Below are positions 41,540 to 49,673 of a stretch of 64,000 nucleotides of DNA, one piece after another. The translations under genes were made by a program, and so were the position numbers. This DNA is from Christiangramia forsetii KT0803 (GTDB taxonomy: Bacteria > Bacteroidota > Bacteroidia > Flavobacteriales > Flavobacteriaceae). The stretch spans positions 3,352,501 through 3,416,500 of the forward strand of contig NC_008571.1 in the NCBI RefSeq assembly GCF_000060345.1, given 5' to 3'. The notes beneath the pieces are model-generated. The model made no database searches, was not told the origin of the DNA, and was given only the letters and a program-made list of their open reading frames with translations. Position 1 is the stretch's first letter, and the number at the start of each line of letters is the position of its first letter.

Positions 41540-42442
41540 ATGAAGAATCGTTTTTACGCATATATACAGAAACTTCAGGATACCATCACTGCCAAATTGG
41601 AAGAGGTAGATGGAAAAGCCAAATTTCAGGAAGATATTTGGAAACGTGAAGAAGGTGGCGGTGGAAGAACCAGGGTCATAGAGAACGGAGCTGTTTTTGA
41701 AAAAGGGGGCGTAAATATTTCCGCAGTTTATGGTCCGCTGGCTCCAGCCATGCAGCAATATTTTAAAGTAGGAGATGTAGACTTTTTTGCCTGCGGATTA
41801 AGTTTAGTGCTCCACCCAAAAAATCCAATGATTCCTACTGTACATGCAAATTGGAGATATTTTGAAATGTATAATAAAGACGGAAAGATCATAGACCAGT
41901 GGTTTGGTGGTGGCCAGGATCTTACTCCTTATTATCTTTTTGAAGAAGATGCGCAGCATTTTCACAGAGTGTCTAAAAACGCCTGTACTCCGCATGGTTT
42001 TTCATTGTATACAGATTTCAAGCAGAAATGCGATGAATATTTCTGGAACTCACATCGTGAAGAAGCCCGCGGAATTGGTGGTTTATTCTTCGATTATTTA
42101 AAAGGCGACAGTCACATGAAGATTAATGACTGGTATGATTTTGTTACAGATGTTGGAAATTCTTTTCTGAATGCCTACGTCCCGATCGTGGAGAAAAGAA
42201 AGCGTCTTTCTTACACTAAAGAAAATAGGACCTGGCAGGAAATACGAAGAGGCCGATATGTGGAATTCAACCTGGTTCACGATAAAGGAACTTTATTCGG
42301 ATTAAAAACCAACGGTAGAATTGAAAGCATTTTAATGAGTCTTCCTCCCCACGTTCAATGGGTCTATGATCATCATCCGGAAAAAGGAAGCGCTGAAGAG
42401 AAACTATTGAAAGTACTAAAAAAACCTGTTGATTGGGTTTAA
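41540..42442 (+). CDS. hemF: Oxygen-dependent coproporphyrinogen III oxidase HemF
   Basis: 300-aa aerobic enzyme decarboxylating coproporphyrinogen III to protoporphyrinogen IX. The signature around WFGGGQDLTPYYLFEED, the following ACTPHGFSLYTDFKQKCDEYFWNSHREEARGIGGLFFD, and WQEIRRGRYVEFNLVHDKGTLFG are fully conserved. Length is normal. The usual next hem gene, hemB, is separated from it by a four-helix-bundle gene and its flanking heptamer arrays. Confidence 0.97.
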   Translation: MKNRFYAYIQKLQDTITAKLEEVDGKAKFQEDIWKREEGGGGRTRVIENGAVFEKGGVNISAVYGPLAPAMQQYFKVGDVDFFACGLSLVLHPKNPMIPTVHANWRYFEMYNKDGKIIDQWFGGGQDLTPYYLFEEDAQHFHRVSKNACTPHGFSLYTDFKQKCDEYFWNSHREEARGIGGLFFDYLKGDSHMKINDWYDFVTDVGNSFLNAYVPIVEKRKRLSYTKENRTWQEIRRGRYVEFNLVHDKGTLFGLKTNGRIESILMSLPPHVQWVYDHHPEKGSAEEKLLKVLKKPVDWV

Positions 42443-42443
42443 T

Positions 42444-42478
42444 AGCTAAAAGCTTTAGGCTCTAAGCTGAAAGCTTTT
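42444..42478 (+). repeat. Left 7-bp tandem array of four-helix-bundle element 1
   Basis: Five consecutive heptamers of the form AGCTnnA (starts at 42444, 42451, 42458, 42465, 42472; the middle unit begins GG). The core 42451-42467 is a 15/17 inverted match to 42863-42879 on the other side of the gene. Confidence 0.75.
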
Positions 42479-42491
42479 TAATGAAATAAAT

Positions 42492-42851
42492 ATGGTTGAT
42501 TATAGAAATTACACTGTTTGGAAAAAAGCTCATGCTTTAGTGTTAGATATCTATAAAACCACCAGGAATTTACCTTCTGAAGAAAAATTCAATTTAATTT
42601 CACAAATGAATAGAGCTGCGCTTTCTGTTCCAACTAATATTGTTGAAGGATGTGGCAGGGAAACTCAAAAAGAATTTTTAAGATTTCTACATATTTCTTC
42701 AGGTTCCGCTTTTGAATTGGAATATCTAATCTTGGTATGTAGGGATCTTAAATTCATTGATATTGAAACTTCAGAAGAATTGATGCGTCAAATAGCCGAA
42801 ATCAAAAGAATGCTATTTTCTTTAATTCAAAAAATAAAATCAGACCTCTAA
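42492..42851 (+). CDS. Four-helix-bundle protein, S23/TIGR02436 family
   Basis: 119-aa protein of the S23 (23S rRNA intervening-sequence protein) family, related to Avd of diversity-generating retroelements. Hallmarks are NYTVWKKAHALVLDIYKTT, FNLISQMNRAALSVPTNIVEGCGRE with the conserved RAALS, and EFLRFLHISSGSAFELEYLI. It is predicted to be an all-helical pentamer with a basic surface that binds nucleic acid. It lies between hemF and hemB in the operon's direction, where these hem genes would normally be adjacent. Flanked by 7-bp arrays in inverted orientation and without a transposase. A second member of the family sits in the scoAB operon at 49.7 kb. Function is unknown. Confidence 0.92.
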   Translation: MVDYRNYTVWKKAHALVLDIYKTTRNLPSEEKFNLISQMNRAALSVPTNIVEGCGRETQKEFLRFLHISSGSAFELEYLILVCRDLKFIDIETSEELMRQIAEIKRMLFSLIQKIKSDL

Positions 42852-42853
42852 TT

Positions 42854-42888
42854 CTACTTAACGCTTAGAGCTTAACGCTAAAAACTTA
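42854..42888 (+). repeat. Right 7-bp tandem array of four-helix-bundle element 1
   Basis: Five heptamers ending TTA or TAA (starts at 42854, 42861, 42868, 42875, 42882). Reverse-complemented they correspond to the AGCT-type units on the left. It ends six bases before the hemB start codon. Confidence 0.75.
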
Positions 42889-42894
42889 ATTCCA

Positions 42895-43884
42895 ATGTAC
42901 CCATTACGCCGAAACAGAAGACTAAGAACCAACGAATCTATAAGAGCCATGGTTAGAGAAACTATTATTTCTCCCAATGATTTTATCGTCCCATTATTTA
43001 TTGTAGAAGGTAAAAATGTAAAGGACGAGATCGCTTCCATGCCGGGATATTTTAGATATAGCCTGGACCTTATTGAAAAAGAGGTAAAGGAATTATGGAG
43101 TATGGGCTTAAAATCGGTGTTGCTTTTTGTGAAAGTGCCTGAAAATCTAAAAGATAATGCGGGTAAGGAAGCTCTTAATCCTGAAGGCCTGATGCAACGA
43201 GCGATTAAAACTGTAAAAAACGCGATTCCTGAGATGGTGGTAATGACAGATGTTGCCCTTGACCCCTATTCGGCTTATGGGCATGATGGGATTATTGCTA
43301 ATGGTAAAGTTCTGAATGATGATACTACGGCAGTGCTTGCTGAAATGTCTCTTTCCCATGCTAAGGCAGGTGCCGATTTTGTTGCTCCAAGTGATATGAT
43401 GGACGGCAGAATTTTTGAAATTAGAAGTCTACTGGAAGATGAAGGTTTCCACGATACGGGAATCATGAGCTATTCTGCTAAATATGCTTCGGCTTTCTAT
43501 GGTCCTTTTAGAGATGCGTTAGATTCTGCACCGGTAGAGGCTAAGAATACTCCGAGAGATAAAAAAACCTATCAGATGGATCCTTCAAATCGAGAAGAGG
43601 CTGTAAGAGAAACGCTCATGGATATTGACGAAGGTGCAGATATTGTGATGGTAAAACCAGGTTTATGTTATCTGGATATCGTTAGAGATCTTAGAAATAC
43701 AGTAAATGTACCATTGGCAGTATATCAGGTAAGTGGGGAATATGCGATGATAAAAGCGGCTTCAGAAAAAGGCTGGCTGGATCATGATGCGGTAGTATTA
43801 GAACAACTAACGGCAATAAAACGTGCCGGAGCCAACATGATCGCTTCCTATTTCGCCAAAGAAGCAGTAAAATTAATTTCCTGA
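42895..43884 (+). CDS. hemB: Delta-aminolevulinic acid dehydratase (porphobilinogen synthase) HemB
   Basis: 329-aa enzyme condensing two ALA molecules to porphobilinogen. The two active-site lysines are in SYSAKYASAFYGPFRDA and MVKPGLCYLDIVRD. The metal region reads DVALDPYSAYGHDG, with Asp in place of the Cys triad of the zinc enzymes, so this is the Cys-poor (Mg/K type) form. Last hem gene of the run and separated from hemF by the four-helix-bundle insertion. The hemL gene needed to supply ALA is not in this window. Confidence 0.96.
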   Translation: MYPLRRNRRLRTNESIRAMVRETIISPNDFIVPLFIVEGKNVKDEIASMPGYFRYSLDLIEKEVKELWSMGLKSVLLFVKVPENLKDNAGKEALNPEGLMQRAIKTVKNAIPEMVVMTDVALDPYSAYGHDGIIANGKVLNDDTTAVLAEMSLSHAKAGADFVAPSDMMDGRIFEIRSLLEDEGFHDTGIMSYSAKYASAFYGPFRDALDSAPVEAKNTPRDKKTYQMDPSNREEAVRETLMDIDEGADIVMVKPGLCYLDIVRDLRNTVNVPLAVYQVSGEYAMIKAASEKGWLDHDAVVLEQLTAIKRAGANMIASYFAKEAVKLIS

Positions 43885-43946
43885 TCCGGAGAAAATTATA
43901 ACTAAATTTTTCATCTTTGAATTTGTTTTCTCAGTAGTTTTATAAT

Positions 43947-44303
43947 GTGAAAAATAAAAAGCAACTCTATATAAGTCTGTTATTGCTGCAGGTCTTTCTA
44001 ATGACCTCGGCAAATGCTTTTGCTTTTACAAGTTTTTCTAAAATTACTGACTCTTCTGAACAGGAAGAATACTACAATCCTCATCTAAATAAGCAAGCAG
44101 TACTTTTTGAAGAAAGTATTACGGGCTTTGAAGCAGAGACCTCTTCAGAAAATGAGAATGAGCTTTATTCCTATATTCCGGAGCACTACTTCAAGTTTAG
44201 ACCTGACTTTTCTTATTCGGTAAATAATCATATTTCCGATTATCAACCTAATGGGAAAGAGTTCCTCAAAAAACACATTTTCCCTTTCCATTTTTTCTGG
44301 TAA
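43947..44303 (+). CDS. Small exported protein with aromatic C-terminus, unknown
   Basis: 118-aa protein, not recognised. The start is GTG at 43947 (the overlapping ATG is out of frame). The N-terminus is a signal peptide (KKQLYISLLLLQVFLMTSANAFA), followed by an acidic, Ser/Glu-rich middle (about 30-75) with no cysteine. The tail has a dense aromatic/His cluster, KKHIFPFHFFW. A periplasmic or surface role is likely; a metal-binding role for the tail histidines is only a possibility. It lies 62 bp after hemB on the same strand and may be transcribed with it. Confidence 0.6.
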   Translation: MKNKKQLYISLLLLQVFLMTSANAFAFTSFSKITDSSEQEEYYNPHLNKQAVLFEESITGFEAETSSENENELYSYIPEHYFKFRPDFSYSVNNHISDYQPNGKEFLKKHIFPFHFFW

Positions 44304-44396
44304 TTAAGTAACACATTTCGGGCTTTAATAAGCACAAAAGAACTCGTTCAAATTTCCTGAACGAGGCTAAATTCAATTACTTAATTTAAAATAAAA

Positions 44397-44882
44397 ATGG
44401 ATAAAACATCTTTAATTATTGGGATAGCGCTCTTTGCAGCCTTTATTTTTCCTATCGCATATATACTTATAAAACAAAAATCACAGGTTAAGAAAAACAG
44501 GAACCTTTTAACCAATATCGCTTCAAAAAACAACCTGAAGTTAGACAAAACCGAAACATTTGGTCATCTATCTCTTGGGCTGGACAGTTCCCAAAAGAAA
44601 CTGGTAATTCTTGAATACGGCGATGTTCAAAATTCAAATATTATAGATCTTACGAAAGTAGATCAGATAAAAATTGCCAAAAAACTGGAGACTAGTTTTT
44701 CCGGAGATATCAAGAAAGAAAAAATTGTACACCTGGCTCTTGAATTTGCCGGAGAAAAACAAAGTAAGTTAGCAGAAATCACTTTTTATGATGAGGATGA
44801 CTATGACAGTACCGATGCTGAAATAAGATTGAACGAAGCTAAAAAATGGGATGATATACTTCAAAAGAATCTTGCATTTTAA
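44397..44882 (+). CDS. Membrane-anchored protein of unknown function
   Basis: 161-aa protein with one N-terminal transmembrane helix (about 4-24, SLIIGIALFAAFIFPIAYILI), a basic stretch, and a soluble alpha/beta cytoplasmic domain. The chain has segments such as KLVILEYGDVQNSNIIDLTKVDQIKI that recall small PH-like domains, but this is impressionistic. No known domain is assigned. Closes the stretch after hemB with a terminator downstream. Confidence 0.65.
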   Translation: MDKTSLIIGIALFAAFIFPIAYILIKQKSQVKKNRNLLTNIASKNNLKLDKTETFGHLSLGLDSSQKKLVILEYGDVQNSNIIDLTKVDQIKIAKKLETSFSGDIKKEKIVHLALEFAGEKQSKLAEITFYDEDDYDSTDAEIRLNEAKKWDDILQKNLAF

Positions 44883-44905
44883 TGCTTAGTTTAGTTCATT
44901 GTATA

Positions 44906-44935
44906 AAGCCTTCTTTGAAAACGGAAGGCTTTTTT
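44906..44935 (+). terminator. Terminator after the hem-downstream genes
   Basis: Stem AAGCCTTC / GAAGGCTT (44906-44913 and 44924-44931) followed by T-run. Confidence 0.85.
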
Positions 44936-45013
44936 AATTCGCTTTTATCATTTCTTTTAAAAAATTTGCTTTCAGATTACATAAATTAGCCAGTCTAACA
45001 GTCAATTAAGTAT

Positions 45014-46138
45014 ATGGGCTTATTAATTCTTATTGCCACATTATCAATTTTTTTCTCATTTATGTGCTCTATACTGGAGGCTTCATTGCTCAGTATCACC
45101 CCATCTTTTATTAAGATCAAAAGAAAAGAGGGAAAAGCTTATGCCAATACCTTAGCTCATTTAAAGCAAGATATCGATAAACCTCTTATAGCCATACTCA
45201 CTATCAATACCATCGCACATACCGTTGGAGCGATATTGGTAGGGGTGCAGGCTGAAAAAACCTTTGGGGATGGAGGAAATTCCGTCGGAATTGTTTCCGC
45301 AGTGATGACCTTAGCGATTTTAATACTTTCAGAAATTATCCCGAAGACCATTGGGGCAACTTACTGGCAATCCCTTGGAAATTTTACAGCAAAATCTTTA
45401 AATATCATGATTTTTCCCCTGAAGTATACGGGAATCTTATGGCTTATGATGCTTACTACAAAGTTGATAGGCAAGTCGGCTCATGTAAGCAGTATGAGTA
45501 AAGAGGAATTTGCAGCAATCACTGATGCCGCCGAAGAAGATGGAGTTTTTGAAGAAAGTGAAACCACGGTGATTAAAAATCTATTGGTTTTTAAATCTGT
45601 AGAAGCCAAAGATGTAATGACGCCATTTTCAGTAGCAATTACTGAAGATGAAAGTATGTCCTTGGAAGATTTTCACCAAAGCCACCGAAATTTAAAATTT
45701 TCAAGAATCCCGGTTTATAAGGAGAAATCGAATAATGTCTCCGGTTTTATTCTGAAAGATGATGTACTTGAAGAGATGATCGATGAAAAGGGAAAACAGC
45801 CTTTAAGCAGCATTAAGAGAGAAATTTTGGTTACTAAAGATAATACTCCTATTCCCGAATTGTTTGAAATCTTTGTTCAGAAAAGAGCACATATTTCCAT
45901 GATCGTGGATGAATATGGAAATGTTACCGGGATCGTAACCATGGAAGATATCATTGAAACCCTTCTTGGACTGGAGATCATGGATGAGAGTGACAGTGTG
46001 GAAGATATGCAAATGCTTGCCAGGAAAAACTGGGAAAGACGTGCAAAACGTCTTGGACTTATCCAGAGAAAGCAGGATCAGGAAACTGGAAATATTACCA
46101 AAGAGGCAGAAGAAACTAATGAAAAAAGCCAGAATTAA
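45014..46138 (+). CDS. CNNM/HlyC-like membrane protein with CBS pair
   Basis: 374-aa protein with an N-terminal CNNM (DUF21) domain of three to four helices (to about 150), then a CBS-domain pair (about 195-325, KDVMTPFSVAIT... RIPVYKEKSNNVSGFILKDD... ISMIVDEYGNVTGIVTMEDIIETLLG). The C-terminal CorC_HlyC domain found in longer relatives is absent; a polar charged tail ends the chain. These proteins are linked to Mg2+ or Co2+ homeostasis, often with nucleotide binding at the CBS pair. Its last 20 bases overlap the start of ogt in another frame. Confidence 0.9.
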   Translation: MGLLILIATLSIFFSFMCSILEASLLSITPSFIKIKRKEGKAYANTLAHLKQDIDKPLIAILTINTIAHTVGAILVGVQAEKTFGDGGNSVGIVSAVMTLAILILSEIIPKTIGATYWQSLGNFTAKSLNIMIFPLKYTGILWLMMLTTKLIGKSAHVSSMSKEEFAAITDAAEEDGVFEESETTVIKNLLVFKSVEAKDVMTPFSVAITEDESMSLEDFHQSHRNLKFSRIPVYKEKSNNVSGFILKDDVLEEMIDEKGKQPLSSIKREILVTKDNTPIPELFEIFVQKRAHISMIVDEYGNVTGIVTMEDIIETLLGLEIMDESDSVEDMQMLARKNWERRAKRLGLIQRKQDQETGNITKEAEETNEKSQN

Positions 46139-46589
46139 AACGCCGCTTGGAATTGCTGAATTATGTGGAAATTCAGATGGATTGATCTCTGTAAAAGTAA
46201 TGGATGCAGGAAGTGTCACTTCGGAAATCCCTTCAGAACTGAAAACTGCTGCTACTCAACTGGCATCTTATTTTAAAGGAGAGTTGAATGAATTCAGTTT
46301 GAAACTGAATCCGCAGGGAACAGATTTTCAGAAAAAAGTATGGAAGCAACTTGAAAAGATCCCTTACGGAACTACCACTTCTTACCTCCAATTATCACGG
46401 GAATTGGGAGATAAAAAAGCAATAAGAGCCGTAGCTGCGGCCAACGGTAAAAATCCGCTATGGATCATTGTGCCATGCCACAGGGTTATTGGTAGCGATG
46501 GCTCACTCACAGGTTATGCCGGCGGACTATATCGTAAAAAATGGCTGCTTGATCTTGAAAATCCTCCTAAGCAACAGAGTCTGTTTTAA
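46119..46589 (+). CDS. Methylated-DNA-protein cysteine methyltransferase (Ogt/MGMT)
   Basis: 156-aa suicide repair protein moving the methyl group from O6-methylguanine to its own cysteine. The active site PCHRVIG in WIIVPCHRVIGSDGSLTGYAGG is intact, as is the helix-turn-helix TTTSYLQLSRELGDKKAIRAVAAANGKNP with the finger Arg in the RAVAAAN region. The start is the ATG at 46119 (MKKARIKTPLG); a longer in-frame ORF from 45954 would run antiframe through the CNNM gene for 165 bp and is not supported by the family length. Overlap of 20 bp with the CNNM gene suggests translational coupling. Confidence 0.93.
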   Translation: MKKARIKTPLGIAELCGNSDGLISVKVMDAGSVTSEIPSELKTAATQLASYFKGELNEFSLKLNPQGTDFQKKVWKQLEKIPYGTTTSYLQLSRELGDKKAIRAVAAANGKNPLWIIVPCHRVIGSDGSLTGYAGGLYRKKWLLDLENPPKQQSLF

Positions 46590-46607
46590 AATTATTATTT
46601 TAATCAG

Positions 46608-47756
46608 ATGAAAAAGCTATTCAGAGGCCTTTTACTTTTTATCGGATTTTTATTTGTTGCCTCGCTTATTTTATACATTCTGGGCTACGGATATATTTTC
46701 AAAGGAATTAGCACTACCTATTTCTCAGGCCATAAAACAGCCTTTATAGACGACTATCCATATTTTGATAACCATGTTATTCAGAATTCAGATAAAGTAC
46801 AGGAGTGGCCTTTAGCTGAAGCCTATAACGAGGTTGATGCTACCCTAACCCTAGATAGTTTACATAGCGCGTTAGAAACCGCTGCTTTCCTAATTATCAA
46901 AAACGATAGTATCTGGTTTGAGAAATATTATAATGGTTATGATAAGATCTCCAAAACCAATTCATTTTCGATGGCAAAGAGTATTGTCACCACTTTGATG
47001 TTCAAGGCCATTCAGGACGGGCACCTGGAAAATATAAATCAACCTGTTTCAGATTTCTTTCCACAATTTGAAAAAAAGCTAACAATCGGCGATCTATCTT
47101 CCATGTCTTCAGGTTTAAACTGGAACGAGAATTATTACAATCCTTTTGCATCTACGGCAAGGGCTTATTTTGATGATGATATTAGAGAACAGGTCCTGGA
47201 GTTAAAAGTGGTAGAAGCACCGGGGAAAGAATTTAAATATCTCAGCGGAAATACCCAGTTATTGGGAATGGTACTTGAGAAAGCTACTGGAAAGAGCCTT
47301 AGCGAATATCTAAGCGAAAGTTTCTGGAAACCGTTGGGTATGAATGATGCTGGGCTCTGGCAGGTAGACAGCGAAGAATCTGGAATGGAGAAAGCATATT
47401 GTTGTATTTCCAGCAATGCCCGAAATTTTGGAAAATTCGGTAAACTCTTTATCAATTATGGAAAATGGGACGATCAGCAAATCCTTGATTCCGCATATAT
47501 CGCAAAAGCCTCCAAACCCAGATTTGAAGAAACCCCACATTACGGTTATGGTTTCTGGCTAAGTGATTATAAAAACAAGAATATTTTCTATATGCGTGGG
47601 GTTTTAGGCCAGTACGTTATCATGATTCCTGAAGATGATCTGGTTATTGTTAGGTTGGGCAGGAAACTTATCAGAAGCACCAATGGTGATAAACACTACA
47701 AAGACTTTTATATGTATATTGATGAGGCTTATAAAATGTTAGATCATGCTTCATAA
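46608..47756 (+). CDS. Serine hydrolase, beta-lactamase class C family
   Basis: 382-aa protein with an N-terminal signal anchor (about 4-28) and a beta-lactamase/transpeptidase-like domain facing the periplasm. The SxxK nucleophile motif is in FSMAKSIVTTL; the YxN-like element is in FKYLSGNTQLLGMVLEKATGKSLSEYL. The third motif near GYGFWLSDY is diverged. Esterases, D-aminopeptidases and penicillin-binding-like proteins share this fold. Substrate unknown. It overlaps the exonuclease gene by 11 bp, so they are one transcript. Confidence 0.88.
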   Translation: MKKLFRGLLLFIGFLFVASLILYILGYGYIFKGISTTYFSGHKTAFIDDYPYFDNHVIQNSDKVQEWPLAEAYNEVDATLTLDSLHSALETAAFLIIKNDSIWFEKYYNGYDKISKTNSFSMAKSIVTTLMFKAIQDGHLENINQPVSDFFPQFEKKLTIGDLSSMSSGLNWNENYYNPFASTARAYFDDDIREQVLELKVVEAPGKEFKYLSGNTQLLGMVLEKATGKSLSEYLSESFWKPLGMNDAGLWQVDSEESGMEKAYCCISSNARNFGKFGKLFINYGKWDDQQILDSAYIAKASKPRFEETPHYGYGFWLSDYKNKNIFYMRGVLGQYVIMIPEDDLVIVRLGRKLIRSTNGDKHYKDFYMYIDEAYKMLDHAS

Positions 47757-48459
47757 ACTCAACCTGGAAAACGTCCTTTTTCTGGATATTGAAACCGTGC
47801 CAGAATTCAGGGATTTCTCTGAAATGGATGATGAAAAAAAGATTCTTTGGGAAGAAAAATCCAAATATCAACGAAAGGATGACTTTACTCCTGAAGAATT
47901 TTATGAGAGAGCCGGAATATGGAGTGAATTTGGAAAGATCATCTGTATTTCCGTTGGATTTTTTAGCTTTAGAAATGGAAATAGAAACTTCAGGCTTACC
48001 AGTTTTAAAGGTGAAGAGGAAAAGCTTTTAGGAGAGTTTACAGCGCTTTTAGAAGAATATTTCTTTCAACCCAATCAATTACTATGCGCCCATAATGGGA
48101 AGGAATTTGATTTCCCTTATATCGCCAGGAGGATGCTTATTCATAATATGCGATTGCCTTCAAAACTGAATCTCTTCGGAAAAAAACCATGGGAAGTACC
48201 TCATCTGGATACTTTAGAATTATGGAAATTTGGAGATTATAAGCACTACACTTCATTAAAACTTCTCACTCACGTCCTCGGAATCCCTTCTCCTAAAGAA
48301 GATATAGACGGCTCCATGGTTAGGGAAGTATATTACGAAAAAGGTGAGTTAAACAGGATCGTAGAATACTGTGAGCGCGATGTTCTTGCCATCGCCCAGG
48401 TGATCTTAAGACTGCGGCAGGAAAACTTACTGACTGAATCTGAGATCATTTCCGTATAA
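47746..48459 (+). CDS. DEDD 3'-5' exonuclease (DnaQ-like, PolB-related)
   Basis: 237-aa RNase H-fold exonuclease. Motif I FLDIETVPEF (Asp-x-Glu), motif II near HNGKEFDFPYIARRM, and motif III YCERDVLAIAQVILRL (Tyr-x3-Asp, DEDDy) complete the metal site. The sequence is close to the predicted 3'-5' exonucleases related to PolB exonuclease domains. It probably proofreads or degrades single-stranded DNA or RNA. Starts inside the end of the serine hydrolase gene. Confidence 0.9.
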   Translation: MLHKLNLENVLFLDIETVPEFRDFSEMDDEKKILWEEKSKYQRKDDFTPEEFYERAGIWSEFGKIICISVGFFSFRNGNRNFRLTSFKGEEEKLLGEFTALLEEYFFQPNQLLCAHNGKEFDFPYIARRMLIHNMRLPSKLNLFGKKPWEVPHLDTLELWKFGDYKHYTSLKLLTHVLGIPSPKEDIDGSMVREVYYEKGELNRIVEYCERDVLAIAQVILRLRQENLLTESEIISV

Positions 48460-48556
48460 ATTATTCTTAAAATATTGTTATTCAGAAGTGAAGATAGACC
48501 TATTCCCTCTCTAAATGTGTAACTTTAAGATATACTAAACCAATAAATTCTTATTT

Positions 48557-48916
48557 ATGTATTTATATATTGAAATGTGGAATGTTACTACAAAATGGAT
48601 GAAACTCGACCGCAATGAAAGAAGAAAATTGATGGATGATATGCATGGCCGAATAAAAAACATGAGGGCCAGTGGTGTTGAAAACCTTGGATGGGCGAGA
48701 AATGATGAACATACTCCTTATAGAAGTGACTATCGCTATATGACGGTATGGAAAATGCCTTCTAAAGCAGAAGTAGAAGCTTTGGAAAGTAACTTGAAGA
48801 AAGTTGGCTGGTACGATTATTTCTCCCAGGCGAATTCAAGAGGCGAAATGATCTTACAGGAAGATGCAATTGATTTTCTTGTAGATATCGAAGAGAATTC
48901 AACTTCAATGTCCTAA
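48557..48916 (+). CDS. Small conserved protein, DUF6616-like
   Basis: 119-aa soluble protein, MYLYIEMWNVTTKWMKLD at the N-terminus and a Trp-rich core (LGWARNDEHTPYRSDYRYMTVWKMPSKAEVEALESNLKKVGWYDYF). This matches the DUF6616 pattern of short ferredoxin-like/dimeric alpha-beta proteins, perhaps related to dimeric alpha-beta barrel monooxygenase-like folds; function unknown. Own transcription unit with a long terminator stem after it. Confidence 0.7.
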   Translation: MYLYIEMWNVTTKWMKLDRNERRKLMDDMHGRIKNMRASGVENLGWARNDEHTPYRSDYRYMTVWKMPSKAEVEALESNLKKVGWYDYFSQANSRGEMILQEDAIDFLVDIEENSTSMS

Positions 48917-48919
48917 ATA

Positions 48920-48972
48920 AAAAGAGGTCTAAAAAGGTGTCCACATTGTGATTGCCTTTTTAGACCTCTTTT
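48920..48972. terminator. Long bidirectional terminator between convergent genes
   Basis: Perfect 18-bp stem AAAAGAGGTCTAAAAAGG / CCTTTTTAGACCTCTTTT (48920-48937 and 48955-48972), loop 17 nt. Serves the DUF6616 gene and scoB. Confidence 0.8.
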
Positions 48973-48974
48973 AA

Positions 48975-49631
48975 TTATTTCAATTTCATTTCGGGAATAT
49001 CACCCTCAATAATTAATTTCCCTTCTGTAGCTTTCTCAATTTCATCTACACTCACTCCCGGAGCTCTTTCCAATAGTTTAAAACCATTTTCCGTAACTTC
49101 CAGAACTGCCAGGTTGGTCACAATCTTAGTAACACAACCAACTCCTGTTAAAGGCAATGAACACTTTTTAAGTAATTTGGAGTCTCCGGCTTTGTTGGTA
49201 TGCATCATCGCTACAATAATATTTTCTGCGGAAGCTACCAGATCCATAGCCCCTCCCATACCTTTTACCATTTTACCAGGAATTTTCCAGTTTGCGATAT
49301 CGCCATTTTCAGCTACTTCCATAGCTCCAAGAATAGTAAGATCTACATGTTGACCTCTAATCATTCCAAAACTAATAGCCGAATCAAAGAAACTAGCTCC
49401 CGGTAGAGCGGTTATCGTTTGCTTTCCAGCGTTTATAAGATCTGCATCTTCCTCTCCATCAACCGGAAATGGTCCCATTCCCAGGATTCCATTTTCGCTC
49501 TGAAACTCCACCTGTATATCGTCACGTACAAAATTGGCCACCAACGTTGGAATTCCAATCCCCAGATTTACATAATATCCGTCTTTTATCTCCTTAGCTA
49601 TTCTTTGTGCTATTCCGTTTTTATCTAACAT
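48975..49631 (-). CDS. scoB: 3-oxoacid CoA-transferase subunit B (ScoB/AtoA)
   Basis: 218-aa beta subunit of succinyl-CoA:3-ketoacid CoA-transferase, moving CoA to acetoacetate. The catalytic Glu is in FQSENGILGMGPFP, and YVNLGIGIPTLVANFV and AMEVAENGDIANWKIPGKMVKGMGGAMDLV are characteristic. Partner of the alpha subunit at 50059; the two are normally adjacent, but here a four-helix-bundle gene and AT-rich repeats separate them. Confidence 0.95.
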   Translation of the reverse strand: MLDKNGIAQRIAKEIKDGYYVNLGIGIPTLVANFVRDDIQVEFQSENGILGMGPFPVDGEEDADLINAGKQTITALPGASFFDSAISFGMIRGQHVDLTILGAMEVAENGDIANWKIPGKMVKGMGGAMDLVASAENIIVAMMHTNKAGDSKLLKKCSLPLTGVGCVTKIVTNLAVLEVTENGFKLLERAPGVSVDEIEKATEGKLIIEGDIPEMKLK

Positions 49632-49637
49632 CTTTTC

Positions 49638-49673
49638 AATTTGTTAATTTGAGAATTAGGTAATTTGAAAATT
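49638..49673. repeat. Left AATTTG array of four-helix-bundle element 2
   Basis: Three AATTTG hexamers at 49638, 49646 and 49662 (8-bp register). The last forms AATTTGAAAATT (49662-49673), a 12-bp perfect inverted match to 50032-50043. Confidence 0.7.

Noticed and set aside
45954-46118. N-terminal extension of ogt
   Set aside because: It overlaps the CNNM gene in another frame and exceeds the family length; ATG at 46119 fits.
48920-48972. 18-bp inverted repeat as a possible MITE
   Set aside because: It fits a terminator between convergent genes with T-runs on both sides; no target duplication.
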